A DNA stretch of 10,353 nucleotides from JBEKZQ01 sp049509675 (GCA_049509675.1 JBEKZQ010000312.1:1-10353), one strand, 5' to 3'; counted from the stretch's first letter, positions 1-7,197 are shown. Numbers and translations: made by a program. Notes: generated from the sequence alone by a model not told the origin.

Positions 1-1
1 A

Positions 2-571
2 TGCCCCAAGGACCATACGCTTGTCGTCGTGGTCTTCTTGAATCAGTGGGGTTTCATGCCCGGAAGACGCGAATACGGCGAATACATGGCCGGCAAGACG
101 CTCAAGGGCTCACCCGACTGGCAAACGGTCTCCGTGAGCCTTGATGAGTTGATGCCGACCAAGAAGGAAGGTCAGGCCGCGATGACCTCGTGGGATACCG
201 TTGCCGAACTCAGCTTCAGGGGCCAGGGGACATTTTATCAGGGTGGAAAAGAAGTGAAATTTGGCGAGGGATCGCCGGGCTGGAATGAACCTCGCGAGTT
301 TCGCAATCTCCGCTGGGAGGGAGGCGTGGAGAACACCGCGGCTGAAGTTCGGATCGGGTTGGCTGAGGGCCGACCTTGTCTGTGTGAGCGCAGGAGACGG
401 CTCGGTTCGATGGAGACGGAAGGATGTGGGAAGCGGCGGCCTCATGGTTGCGGACGGGAAGTTGATCGTCCTATCCCGCGGCGGCGACTTGATTCTGGCG
501 GAGGCGTCTCCAACCGCCTGCACCGAGATCGCGCGCGCGAAGATATTCTCGGCAGGCGCCTGTTGGAATAG
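2..571 (+). CDS. C-terminal part of a jelly-roll/CBM-like secreted protein, with an odd tail
   Basis: The reading frame is open from the left edge, so the N-terminus lies outside the window. Up to about position 325 the translation looks like a beta-rich carbohydrate-binding or galactose-binding-like module: a DWQTVSVSLDEL strand, then SWDTVAELSF, then an ending with FRNLRWEGG. This pattern is familiar from C-termini of secreted planctomycete hydrolases, but I cannot name the enzyme. After about position 345 the frame turns into arginine- and cysteine-rich sequence with no protein-like character. It reaches a stop only at 569-571, because it now runs out of frame over a PQQ-propeller fragment. 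The natural stop was probably lost at a deletion or recombination junction. The real family region is therefore about 2-345. I am fairly sure that part was coding, but unsure of the family. Confidence 0.5.
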   Translation, partial: CPKDHTLVVVVFLNQWGFMPGRREYGEYMAGKTLKGSPDWQTVSVSLDELMPTKKEGQAAMTSWDTVAELSFRGQGTFYQGGKEVKFGEGSPGWNEPREFRNLRWEGGVENTAAEVRIGLAEGRPCLCERRRRLGSMETEGCGKRRPHGCGREVDRPIPRRRLDSGGGVSNRLHRDRAREDILGRRLLE

Positions 572-650
572 TCCCGTGCTCTGCGATGGCCGCATTTACG
601 CCCGGAACGAGAAAGGGACCTTGGTCTGCCTCGACGTGCGGGGAAAATAG
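372..650 (+). pseudogene. Remnant: last ~92 residues of a PQQ-like beta-propeller protein
   Basis: In the third frame, from about position 372 to the TAG at 648-650, the translation shows propeller blades of the PQQ/pyrrolo-quinoline type: a DGSVRWRRKD strand, GGLMVADGKLIVLSRGGDL, WNSPVLCDGRIYARNEKG, and a final TLVCLDVRGK. This is the usual C-terminal end of planctomycete PQQ-binding-like proteins, which are normally around 400 residues or more. Here the other blades are missing. Upstream in the same frame (261-371) the translation does not look like a propeller, and the preceding DNA encodes a different protein in another frame. A truncated remnant fused by deletion is the simplest reading. 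A single frameshift in one two-domain gene is the alternative. Confidence 0.6.
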
Positions 651-723
651 TTATCCTTCCCAATAATACCGTCCGGGTAAGGCCGACGGAAGAAGCGGCC
701 ATACGGCCCATCGCGTGCCATGC

Positions 724-2151
724 TCACAGGGTCCAACCTCGGCGGTATTCCCGTTGAAGATGCCGATTGGCCTCCTCGTTGTTGGTAATCCTCATGTTTG
801 CACCGTCCCAGTCGAGTTTCTGCTGGGCACGCACGGCGACGTTGCCCAGCAAGCACACCTCCGACAAGAGTCCTGAATGATCCGCGAAATTGGAACCGGC
901 GGGCGAGCCGCCCCGGCAGGCGTCAACCCACTCTTTGTAGTGCCCGACCGAGCGTGCCAGCACCTTGGGCGGCCGTCCGTAGCTTCGCATCCGCGACTCC
1001 GGGATGAGTCGGTGCCCCATTAGCTTCCCCTTTTCGCCGGTGTAGACCACATCCTCCACGCGACGGTCCGCTTCCAGTTCCTTCGGCCGCGCCGGCCTTA
1101 ACCCTCCGTCGTACCAGGTCAACGTGAGCCGAGGCATGTTGTCGCGGGCAGGAAACTCGAACCGCGCGATCACACCCAACGGGTAGACTTCCGCGTTGAG
1201 CTTCGTGGAACACGCCTCGACGCTGGTGGGATGCCCCAGCTTCAATGCCTTGAAGACGGTGGAGAGTTTGTGGCAGCCAAGGTCCCCCAGCAGCCCCGTC
1301 CCAAAGTCCCACCAGTTTCGCCAGGTCCACGGACAATAGGCAGAATGGTACGGCCGCTGGGGCGCCGGTCCCAACCACAGGTTCCAATCCAATCCCGCGG
1401 GCACGGGCGGCGTTTCCGAGGGACGGGCCTCCCCGGCTGGCCAAGTCCAGAAGCGCGCCGGAGACCAGACCTCCACCTCGTGAACCGGACCGATGGCTCC
1501 ATCCCAGATCAACTCGCAGACCAAACGCGCCTCTTCGGTTGCCTGACCCTGATTGCCCAGTTGCGTGGCGACCTTGGCCCGCCGCGCCGCTTCGGTCACC
1601 TGTCGGGCCTCATAGACCGAATAGGCGAGTGGTTTCTCGCAGTACACGTGCTTGCCTTGCTTCAAGGCGGCCATCGTCACCACGGCGTGGGTATGGTCCG
1701 GCGTCGCCACCATGACCGCATCGACATCCTCCTTGGCCAGCAGATCCCGAAAATCGTTGTAGGCCCTGCAACCCTGGTACTTCCCGGATCTCCGCTGCTT
1801 GGCGTAATACTCGTCCGCCGCACGCCGCGCAGGTTCCCGGCCCCCCAGTCTCTGCTCCTTGCCCTCCAACCAGTTCCAGGAGAGGTAGCCCCCGCCCTCA
1901 CGATTCACATCGCAGACCGCTACCACCTGGATTTCGGAGAACTCTTGCAGGGCGGCCATGTCTTGCAGGCCCTGCCCACCCATGCCGATCCCCGCCAGGG
2001 TGGTCTTCGCACTCGGCGGAGTATGGCCCGCACCTCCCAGGACGTGTCGGGGGACAACAGCCATCGCCGTCGCGACCGCGGTCCGGCCCAGGAAGTTGCG
2101 TCGTGAGATTCTGCTACCGCTCCAGCCGCCCACACGGCTCTTGTTCCCCAT
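724..2151 (-). CDS. Tat-exported Gfo/Idh/MocA-family oxidoreductase
   Basis: 475 residues. I chose the ATG at 2149-2151 because a strong AGGAGGG ribosome binding site lies 7 bases upstream and the protein then begins with a normal Tat signal: SRRNFL at residues 16-21, followed by a hydrophobic stretch to about residue 40. The frame stays open further upstream but that part is not protein-like. A Rossmann NAD(P)-binding motif, GIGMGGQG, spans 54-61. TPDHTH is at 150-155 and the family EKP signature (CEKPLA) at 171-176. The C-terminal substrate domain has DWNLWLGP (255-262) and GDLGCH (289-294), which carries the expected Asp and His. Exported relatives are very abundant in planctomycetes and are thought to oxidise or rearrange sugars and polyols with NAD(P). 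The substrate here cannot be read from sequence. It is transcribed divergently from the DUF362 gene. Confidence 0.92.
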   Translation of the reverse strand: MGNKSRVGGWSGSRISRRNFLGRTAVATAMAVVPRHVLGGAGHTPPSAKTTLAGIGMGGQGLQDMAALQEFSEIQVVAVCDVNREGGGYLSWNWLEGKEQRLGGREPARRAADEYYAKQRRSGKYQGCRAYNDFRDLLAKEDVDAVMVATPDHTHAVVTMAALKQGKHVYCEKPLAYSVYEARQVTEAARRAKVATQLGNQGQATEEARLVCELIWDGAIGPVHEVEVWSPARFWTWPAGEARPSETPPVPAGLDWNLWLGPAPQRPYHSAYCPWTWRNWWDFGTGLLGDLGCHKLSTVFKALKLGHPTSVEACSTKLNAEVYPLGVIARFEFPARDNMPRLTLTWYDGGLRPARPKELEADRRVEDVVYTGEKGKLMGHRLIPESRMRSYGRPPKVLARSVGHYKEWVDACRGGSPAGSNFADHSGLLSEVCLLGNVAVRAQQKLDWDGANMRITNNEEANRHLQREYRRGWTL

Positions 2152-2488
2152 GTCCGTACCCTCCTGCTGCTTGACCGCGAGTCGCGTCCCGGCCAAAGGG
2201 GACCTACGTGCGGTTGTCTGTCGCGTTTCCGATGCCTGGTAATTTCCGATCTCGCAGACATGGACATTCTGCTTCGCTGATGGCCATGATAGTATCGCAG
2301 TGGCGCTCGCACAAGGTTCCCCCGCAGAGACAGGCTGCTTCCATCCAGACGGGAACGACGAGCGAAAGGTCCGGCGATCGGGGGCTTGTTTGCCCGAAAT
2401 AGTTGTTGCGGCGTTTGCAATTCTGCGGATAATGAATGGCTGGATCGCAAACGGCACTGCCTTGTCCGCAATCCCAGGAGTTTCTCCC
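2152..2488. other. Divergent intergenic region (337 bp)
   Basis: This gap separates the start codons of the oxidoreductase (leftward) and the DUF362 gene (rightward), so it should hold promoters for both. Both start codons have clear Shine-Dalgarno sequences: AGGAGGG for the left gene and AGGAG at 2476-2480, 8 bases before the ATG at 2489. Frames are open across much of the gap in both directions, but their translations look random, so I do not extend either gene into it. I see no RNA gene or strong palindrome here. Confidence 0.6.
2406..2433 (+). promoter_or_regulatory. Candidate sigma-70-like promoter for the DUF362 gene
   Basis: TTGCGG (2406-2411) and GATAAT (2428-2433) are separated by 16 bases, giving a predicted leader of about 50 bases to the ATG at 2489. 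An overlapping TTGTTG at 2403-2408 would give a less usual 19-base spacer. If the call is right, the in-frame ATG at 2432 lies inside the -10 element and cannot be the start, which agrees with the choice of 2489. Confidence 0.3.
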
Positions 2489-3556
2489 ATGCGAACGACT
2501 GCACTCAACCGGCGGATCTTTCTGAAGGGGTCTATTGTCGGCGGCCTGGCGGCCATGACCGCAGTGCGATTTCCAGGGGTGGCAGCGGCCGCCGAAACGG
2601 TGGGAGCCAGGGCCACCGCCCGCGTCGCCCTCACGGCCGGCAACGACCGGGCTGCCAACGCCTTCCGCGGCCTGCAACACTTTCGCGACGAGATTGCCAA
2701 GGCCATCGGCGACCGGACGGTGGTGATCAAGCCCAACTTCGTGGCCATCGCCAACCAGCTTGCCGCCACCCACGCCGACTGTATCGAGGGGATCCTGGAA
2801 TTCCTCAAGTCAGTCGGCAAAGTGGGCAACGCGATAATCGCCGAATCGGCCGCCGACGGGCCGACGCTCGACGGATTCGCCAACTACGGCTACACGCGGC
2901 TGGCGGCGAAATTCGGCGTGAAGCTGGTCGATCTGGACCAGGCGGGGCACACTATCGTCCAGGCTTTCGACGAGGGCGATTTCCGCCCCCACGCGGTGCG
3001 GATGTCGCGACTGCTCCTGGATCCGAAGACCTTTATCATTTCCGCGGCAAAGCTGAAGACGCACGACCGGGTGGTGGCAACGCTGTCGCTGAAGAACATC
3101 GTCGTCGGTGCGGCCGTGAAAGACCCGGGCTTCACCTGGGGCCAGAGGGCGAAGCCGGGGACGACCAGCGACAAGCCGATCTGCCACGGCTCCGGCTTCC
3201 GCGGCATCAACTACAACATGTTCGCCCTGGGCCAGCGGCTGCACCCGCACCTGGCCGTGATCGACGGCTACGACGGTATGGAGGGCAACGGCCCCACAAT
3301 GGGCAAGGCCGTGGACCATCGCGTCTGTGTGGTCAGCAACGACTGGCTGGCCGCCGACCGCCTGGCCGTGGAATTGATGGGAATCGACTTCGCCAAGGTC
3401 GGCTACCTGAACTTCTGTGCCGACGCCGGGCTGGGCCAGGCCGACCTGAAGAAAATCGAGGTTGTGGGCGAACCCGTGGCCAGGCACATCAAGACCTACA
3501 AGCTCTCCGACAACATCGACGCCCAGATGATCTGGAAGAAGCCGGCACACGGATAA
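2489..3556 (+). CDS. Exported DUF362-domain protein
   Basis: 355 residues, starting at the ATG with an AGGAG ribosome binding site 8 bases upstream. The N-terminus NRRIFLKGS (7-15) followed by a hydrophobic segment to about residue 35 is a Tat-like signal peptide with a likely cut near VAAAAE (31-36). The DUF362 core is well preserved: VVIKPNF at 78-84, a KLKTHDRVVATLSLKN block at 187-202, and VIDGYDGMEGNGP at 257-269. In this family these segments line a probable metal or cofactor site, but the biochemical activity is not established. Some relatives carry ferredoxin-type 4Fe-4S clusters; I see no CxxCxxC cluster motif here. Its divergent neighbour is also Tat-exported, so both probably act outside the cytoplasmic membrane, although a shared pathway is only an inference. 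It converges with the kinase gene. Confidence 0.88.
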   Translation: MRTTALNRRIFLKGSIVGGLAAMTAVRFPGVAAAAETVGARATARVALTAGNDRAANAFRGLQHFRDEIAKAIGDRTVVIKPNFVAIANQLAATHADCIEGILEFLKSVGKVGNAIIAESAADGPTLDGFANYGYTRLAAKFGVKLVDLDQAGHTIVQAFDEGDFRPHAVRMSRLLLDPKTFIISAAKLKTHDRVVATLSLKNIVVGAAVKDPGFTWGQRAKPGTTSDKPICHGSGFRGINYNMFALGQRLHPHLAVIDGYDGMEGNGPTMGKAVDHRVCVVSNDWLAADRLAVELMGIDFAKVGYLNFCADAGLGQADLKKIEVVGEPVARHIKTYKLSDNIDAQMIWKKPAHG

Positions 3557-3558
3557 CA

Positions 3559-3610
3559 TCCGCCTTCTTCCATACGGCCTGGAACAACGGGCAGCAGAGT
3601 TGTTGGCGGA
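3559..3610. terminator. Possible bulged hairpin between convergent genes
   Basis: In the 54-bp gap between the convergent stops, AACAAC (3583-3588) pairs with GTTGTT (3599-3604). TCCGCC (3559-3564) pairs with GGCGGA (3605-3610), so the 3' arm is continuous and the 5' arm is split by an 18-base bulge. There is no T-tract on either strand. The position suits a bidirectional terminator, but the structure is weak evidence. Confidence 0.25.
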
Positions 3611-6349
3611 CTATTTCTCTTTCGGCGACGAAGGCGAAATCGCCGGCGGCGATTTCTGCGGCTTGACCGGCATCCCCGGGGCGACTTGTTGCAAGCCCTT
3701 CTCAATCACCCAGTCGTCCGCGGCTAATCCTTGTTCCACGACGCGCATCCCGTCGTCCTCTAACTCCCCGACTATTACGTCGCGGCGTTGGACGACGTTC
3801 TGATCGGTCACGATGAAAACTAATTTCTGCCCCTGGCCGCTGCACAAAACTCTCTCCGGCACCAGCAATGCCTCATGGGGATCGCTCGTGACGAGGCGCA
3901 CGCGGGCGAACATCCCCGGCATCAGAAGGCCGTCCGGATTGGGAAGCAGCGCCCGCCAGCAGGCCGTTCCCGTGGCCGGATCAATCCGCGTGTCGGCCGA
4001 CTCGACCTTGCTCTTGTGCGGAAAGTCTTTTTCGTCGGTTAGCTGAACCAGGACCGGCAGCCCCGGCTCTCCGTCGCGACGGGACGGGCTGCGGCGGAGT
4101 TTGAGAAACGTACGCTCGTCGACGTCGAAAGCCACGCATATCGGATCGACCGAGTCGATCGTGGCCAGGGACGTGGTGTTGGCTGTTGCCAGGCTGCCGA
4201 CGCCCAGCAAGCGGTCGCTGATCCTGCCGGCAACGGGCGCAAAGACGCGGGTGTGCTCCAGGGCGAGGTTGGCGAGGTTGAGTGCGGCTTGGGCCGCCTG
4301 TAGGGCGGCCTGGGCCTCGGCCAGCTCGCCGGCCGCCCGCTCGTACTCCTCCTGGGAGACGGCCCGCTGGCGGAGGAGTTCCGCCGCCCGCTTGAAGTCC
4401 GCCTCCAGCCGCGTGAAATGGGCCTTGGCCTGTGCCAGATTGGCCATCGCCCGGTCGCATTCGGCCTGGTCCGATCGGGGGTCGATCTCCAGCAACAGGT
4501 CGCCTTTCTTGACCATCATCCCGCCCTTGAAGTGGATCTTCTCGATGTTGCCGGTAGCCCGCGCCCGAACGTCCACTGTTTGGGCCGCTTCGATCCGACC
4601 GGTGAAATCCTCATGACGGGTGAGCTGACGCCGGATCGGGCGGATGACGGGGACCTCCAGCGGAGTGGCTGGGGCGTAAGTCCCCGCACTCAGTGCCCCG
4701 GAGGCCTGCGCGACGCCGGTTCCGATCATCGCCCGCGGTTGGAGGGCCTTCAACTCGGCCGCGGCAGGGACCAAAGGCTGGGCGGCGACGGCCTCCGCCC
4801 CAGCGGGAAGCGGCGATTTGATCAAGCCGACGTCCTTGGATTTCGCCTGCCCGGGCAACTCGACATTGACCTGGCCGTCGGGGCCGATGCGCGCCGTACT
4901 GCCCGGAGGCACCTCGACCGTGGTTTCACGGCCGTCCTTCGTTATGCGGATCATGATGCCCAAAGTGAAGCCGAGGCCGCCGACCAGAAGCAGCAAGACG
5001 GCAAGCCCGACGACCGACTTCCAACGCTGCGCGGCCGCGTGCGGCCGGCCCTGGCCCTCTCCCAAGGGGAGAAGGGGCTGATGTGGGCCGCCCACACTCT
5101 GATTCTCTCCGGGCGGGAGAGGCGACGAGACCGATGCCTCCGCCCGGCGCAACAGGGCCGGCAGGTCGGCCCCGGCGCACCAGGGGACAACGGCCTCGGC
5201 CACTTCGGCCGGCGTGGCAAACCGCTCGCCGGGGGCCTTCGCCAGCATCCGGTCGAGGATGGCGACCAGTTCCTCGTGTACGTCGGGGGCAAAGTCGCGG
5301 ACCGGCGGCACCGGCTGGTGGACGTGGGCGTTGAGCTTCTCCAGCGCGCCGGCGTACTGCCGGCCGCTGAAAGGGGCCCGGCCGCTGAGAAGCTTGTAGA
5401 GCGTGCAGCCGAGGCTGTAGAGGTCGGCGCGGATGTCGACCCTGCGGCTGTCGGAGGCCTGTTCCGGGGCCATGTAGTCGGCCGTGCCCATCGCCTGGCC
5501 CGCGCCGGTCATCTCCTCGCCCGTCGTCGCCTCGGCATAGAACCGGGCCAAGCCGAGGTCAAGCAGTTTCACGTCGCCCGATCGGGCGAGCATGATGTTC
5601 GACGGCTTGATGTCGCGGTGTACCAGGCCGTGCTCGTGGGCGTACTCCAGCGCCAACGCCGTCTGGCGGACCAACTCGCACGCGTCGGCCGTGGGAAGGG
5701 GCCCGACGCGCCGGACGATTTCCGCCAAATCCAGCCCGTCGACGAACTCCATGATAAGCACGGGCATGTCGTCGATTTCCCGGGCATCGTGGGCTTGGAC
5801 GATGTTTGCATGGGCGAGCCGGCCGACGGCCTTCATCTCGCGTTCAAAGCGGTTAATGGTCTTCCGGTCGCCTCCGAGGCCGCGCGGCAGAACTTTCACG
5901 GCCACTACCCGATCGAGCTTCGTGTGCAACGCCTTGTAGACCCGGCCCATGCCGCCGCGGCCCAGCTCCGCCAGGAGCCGGTATTCGCCCAGCATCTCCG
6001 GCATGTCCGGGCACAACGAGGGGGACAGTCCCATTTTCGCGTCGAGAACCCGGGGCTCGCGGGCGGCATCCATTTCGCCGCGAAAATCGGGACAGTCCCC
6101 TGCGGGCATCGCCATTGCCGCCGCCAAAACGTCCTGCAACTGCGGTTCGGCCAACACCGATTCGCTGCTCAGCGGCATCCGCAAACGACCGATTACCGTG
6201 TCGTCGGCGTCGTCCAGGGTCATGATGGTGGCCTGGCAGTCGGGACAGCAGTCCAGATGACTATCCAAAGCGTCCCGCTGTTGGCCGGAGAGCATCCCCA
6301 GCGAGTACTCCAGCAGCGTTTCACGACTTGGGCAGACTGTAACGACCAT
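3611..6349 (-). CDS. Zinc-finger / Ser-Thr kinase / transmembrane / AcrA-HlyD adaptor fusion
   Basis: One intact 912-residue frame; the ATG at 6347-6349 has GGAGG 9 bases upstream. Residues 6-40 form an anti-sigma-type zinc finger (C6; HLDCCPDC at 31-38, giving H31, C35 and C38). A complete Hanks-type kinase spans about 122-390: P-loop LGRGGMGRV 129-137, K152, HRDIKPSN 244-251 with D246, DLG 264-266 replacing DFG, APE 294-296. One hydrophobic helix (about 446-465), preceded by basic residues, predicts kinase inside and C-terminus outside. About 575-897 is a full RND-type periplasmic adaptor: lipoyl halves (about 592-623 and 699-731), an Ala/Glu/Gln-rich coiled-coil hairpin between them, a beta-barrel (735-822) and a membrane-proximal domain. 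Kinase and adaptor calls are firm; cooperation between them is inference. The linkers at 84-110 and 410-432 are encoded by palindromic repeats. No pump or TolC gene is nearby. It follows the sigma gene by 147 bp, probably in one operon. Confidence 0.93.
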   Translation of the reverse strand: MVVTVCPSRETLLEYSLGMLSGQQRDALDSHLDCCPDCQATIMTLDDADDTVIGRLRMPLSSESVLAEPQLQDVLAAAMAMPAGDCPDFRGEMDAAREPRVLDAKMGLSPSLCPDMPEMLGEYRLLAELGRGGMGRVYKALHTKLDRVVAVKVLPRGLGGDRKTINRFEREMKAVGRLAHANIVQAHDAREIDDMPVLIMEFVDGLDLAEIVRRVGPLPTADACELVRQTALALEYAHEHGLVHRDIKPSNIMLARSGDVKLLDLGLARFYAEATTGEEMTGAGQAMGTADYMAPEQASDSRRVDIRADLYSLGCTLYKLLSGRAPFSGRQYAGALEKLNAHVHQPVPPVRDFAPDVHEELVAILDRMLAKAPGERFATPAEVAEAVVPWCAGADLPALLRRAEASVSSPLPPGENQSVGGPHQPLLPLGEGQGRPHAAAQRWKSVVGLAVLLLLVGGLGFTLGIMIRITKDGRETTVEVPPGSTARIGPDGQVNVELPGQAKSKDVGLIKSPLPAGAEAVAAQPLVPAAAELKALQPRAMIGTGVAQASGALSAGTYAPATPLEVPVIRPIRRQLTRHEDFTGRIEAAQTVDVRARATGNIEKIHFKGGMMVKKGDLLLEIDPRSDQAECDRAMANLAQAKAHFTRLEADFKRAAELLRQRAVSQEEYERAAGELAEAQAALQAAQAALNLANLALEHTRVFAPVAGRISDRLLGVGSLATANTTSLATIDSVDPICVAFDVDERTFLKLRRSPSRRDGEPGLPVLVQLTDEKDFPHKSKVESADTRIDPATGTACWRALLPNPDGLLMPGMFARVRLVTSDPHEALLVPERVLCSGQGQKLVFIVTDQNVVQRRDVIVGELEDDGMRVVEQGLAADDWVIEKGLQQVAPGMPVKPQKSPPAISPSSPKEK
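5057..5121. repeat. Two REP-like short hairpins inside the kinase gene linker
   Basis: TCTCCC (5058-5063) and GGGAGA (5067-5072) form a 6-bp stem with a 3-base loop. CTCTCC (5105-5110) and GGAGAG (5116-5121) form a second stem with a 5-base loop. On the coding strand they read as LPPGEN and LPLGEGQG (residues about 410-432). This signature is typical of intergenic CTCTCC/GGGAGAGG repeats that have been read into proteins. It lies in the low-complexity linker between kinase and membrane helix and does not break the frame. Confidence 0.55.
6021..6100. repeat. Palindromic GGGACAGTCCC repeat, copy A (inside the kinase gene)
   Basis: The left arm GGGGACAGTCCCATTTTCGC (6021-6040) is repeated inverted at 6079-6100 with one substitution and one extra base. 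Between the arms is a smaller CGAG...CTCG pair (6043-6046 / 6056-6059). The DNA encodes residues about 84-110, the linker between the zinc finger and the kinase. Copy B at 8005-8062 has the same arms and a related centre, so this is a repeat family and not ordinary coding sequence. Confidence 0.75.
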
Positions 6350-6496
6350 GTTGGAAGCCCTCCGCGTCGGTCTCTATGCTTTCGGCGTCATTGCCGAGTC
6401 GTTCACACGCGACTCCCTATACAATAACAATGCGCGAGTCTGACACGATTTGGAATTGTTCTTCCCAAACTGTTGCCAGACAACGACTTGTCGAGG
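6350..6496. other. Sigma-kinase intergenic spacer
   Basis: 147 bp on the transcribed minus strand between the sigma stop and the kinase start. Two nested 5-bp inverted pairs, GTCTG/CAGAC (6438-6442, 6477-6481) and TTTGG/CCAAA (6449-6453, 6465-6469), could form a loose stem-loop after the sigma gene. There is no T-tract, so a terminator is not convincing and read-through into the kinase gene is plausible. I see no good separate promoter for the kinase. Confidence 0.35.
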
Positions 6497-7147
6497 TCAG
6501 CGGTACTCCAACGGGGGCTGCTCCTGCAATTCCGAGAGTGCCTGTCGGAACCGGCCCAAGACCCGCGACTTCGCCTTGTAGACGGCCGCCACACTGATCT
6601 CCAGATCGGAAGCGACGTGCGCGGGCGACTGTCCGCCGATGCTGACCCGCCAAAAAGCTTCCCAGGTGCGGGCCTCGAATTCCACCCGGATCATCTCCAA
6701 AACCCGCCGCGACAGACATGCCGCCGATTGGGCGTCCGGCTGGATGCTTTCCTCTGAAGGCTCAGGCGGCTGGGCGATTTGGGCCATCTGTCGTTGTGCC
6801 GTGCTGCCGCCTCGGGCTTCGGCCTTGCCATGCCGGCGACGGTAGTGCTCCCGGACCTTATTGCGGGTAATGGCGGCGAGCCAGCCGCTGAAACTGTCTT
6901 GCGGTCGATCCCGGCGGAACTCGCCCAAGTGAACCATCACCGCCGAGAGCACCTCTTGAACCACGTCGGCCGCATCTTCGGCAGTGAGGTTCGACCGGCG
7001 GCACCAGCGGTAAGTCACCGGGCCGTAGAGGCATACCAAGCGCTGCCATGCGTCCGGGCGACGGGCCCGAAGCTGGTCCAGAAGCGTCGAGGAAATGGAA
7101 CTCGGCCTCGATGCACCATCATGGCTGCCTTCGGGCTGCGCGTCCAT
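6497..7147 (-). CDS. ECF-type RNA polymerase sigma factor, planctomycete type
   Basis: 216 residues; the ATG at 7145-7147 has GGAGG 11 bases upstream. Region sigma-2 spans about 24-104 with the core-binding segment EDAADVVQEV at 57-66 and the -10 recognition/melting part (FSGWLAAITRNKVREHYRRR) at 86-105. A variable Gln/Pro-rich linker (about 106-145) leads to region sigma-4 (about 147-206), whose helix-turn-helix includes SPAHVASDLEISVAAVYKAK (174-193). No sigma-1.1 or sigma-3 is present, as expected for ECF factors. The gene lies directly upstream of, and on the same strand as, a kinase carrying an anti-sigma-like zinc finger. ECF groups linked to Ser/Thr kinases are established in planctomycetes, so regulation by that kinase is likely. 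Region 2.2 has D-A-A-D where many ECF factors have a more acidic D-A-E-D. Target promoters are unknown. Confidence 0.92.
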   Translation of the reverse strand: MDAQPEGSHDGASRPSSISSTLLDQLRARRPDAWQRLVCLYGPVTYRWCRRSNLTAEDAADVVQEVLSAVMVHLGEFRRDRPQDSFSGWLAAITRNKVREHYRRRHGKAEARGGSTAQRQMAQIAQPPEPSEESIQPDAQSAACLSRRVLEMIRVEFEARTWEAFWRVSIGGQSPAHVASDLEISVAAVYKAKSRVLGRFRQALSELQEQPPLEYR

Positions 7148-7197
7148 GATCGTTCACGCCTCCGGTCGAGAAGGAGCGTCTGCGATAAGCCTGCTTG

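Noticed and set aside
2152..2883. Long N-terminal extension of the oxidoreductase frame (open to 2883)
   Set aside because: The translation is low-complexity and Arg/Ala-rich, overlaps the true DUF362 gene antisense, and a strong ribosome binding site plus a Tat signal mark the start at 2151.
2386..3666. 426-codon plus-strand frame over the DUF362 gene
   Set aside because: It is an Arg/Gly-rich shifted frame of the DUF362 gene, which has the motifs and the ribosome binding site.
4068..4083. CCGTCGCGACGG palindrome inside the adaptor region
   Set aside because: It codes SRRDG in a variable loop and is short enough to arise by chance in GC-rich coding sequence; no second copy was seen.
4418..6427. 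669-codon plus-strand frame opposite the kinase-adaptor gene
   Set aside because: It is the antisense shadow of a GC-rich gene: Arg/His/Gly-rich with no domain pattern, while the minus-strand frame carries kinase and adaptor motifs throughout.
6438..6481. Intrinsic terminator between sigma and kinase genes
   Set aside because: Stems are only 5 bp, loops are large, and there is no T-tract.
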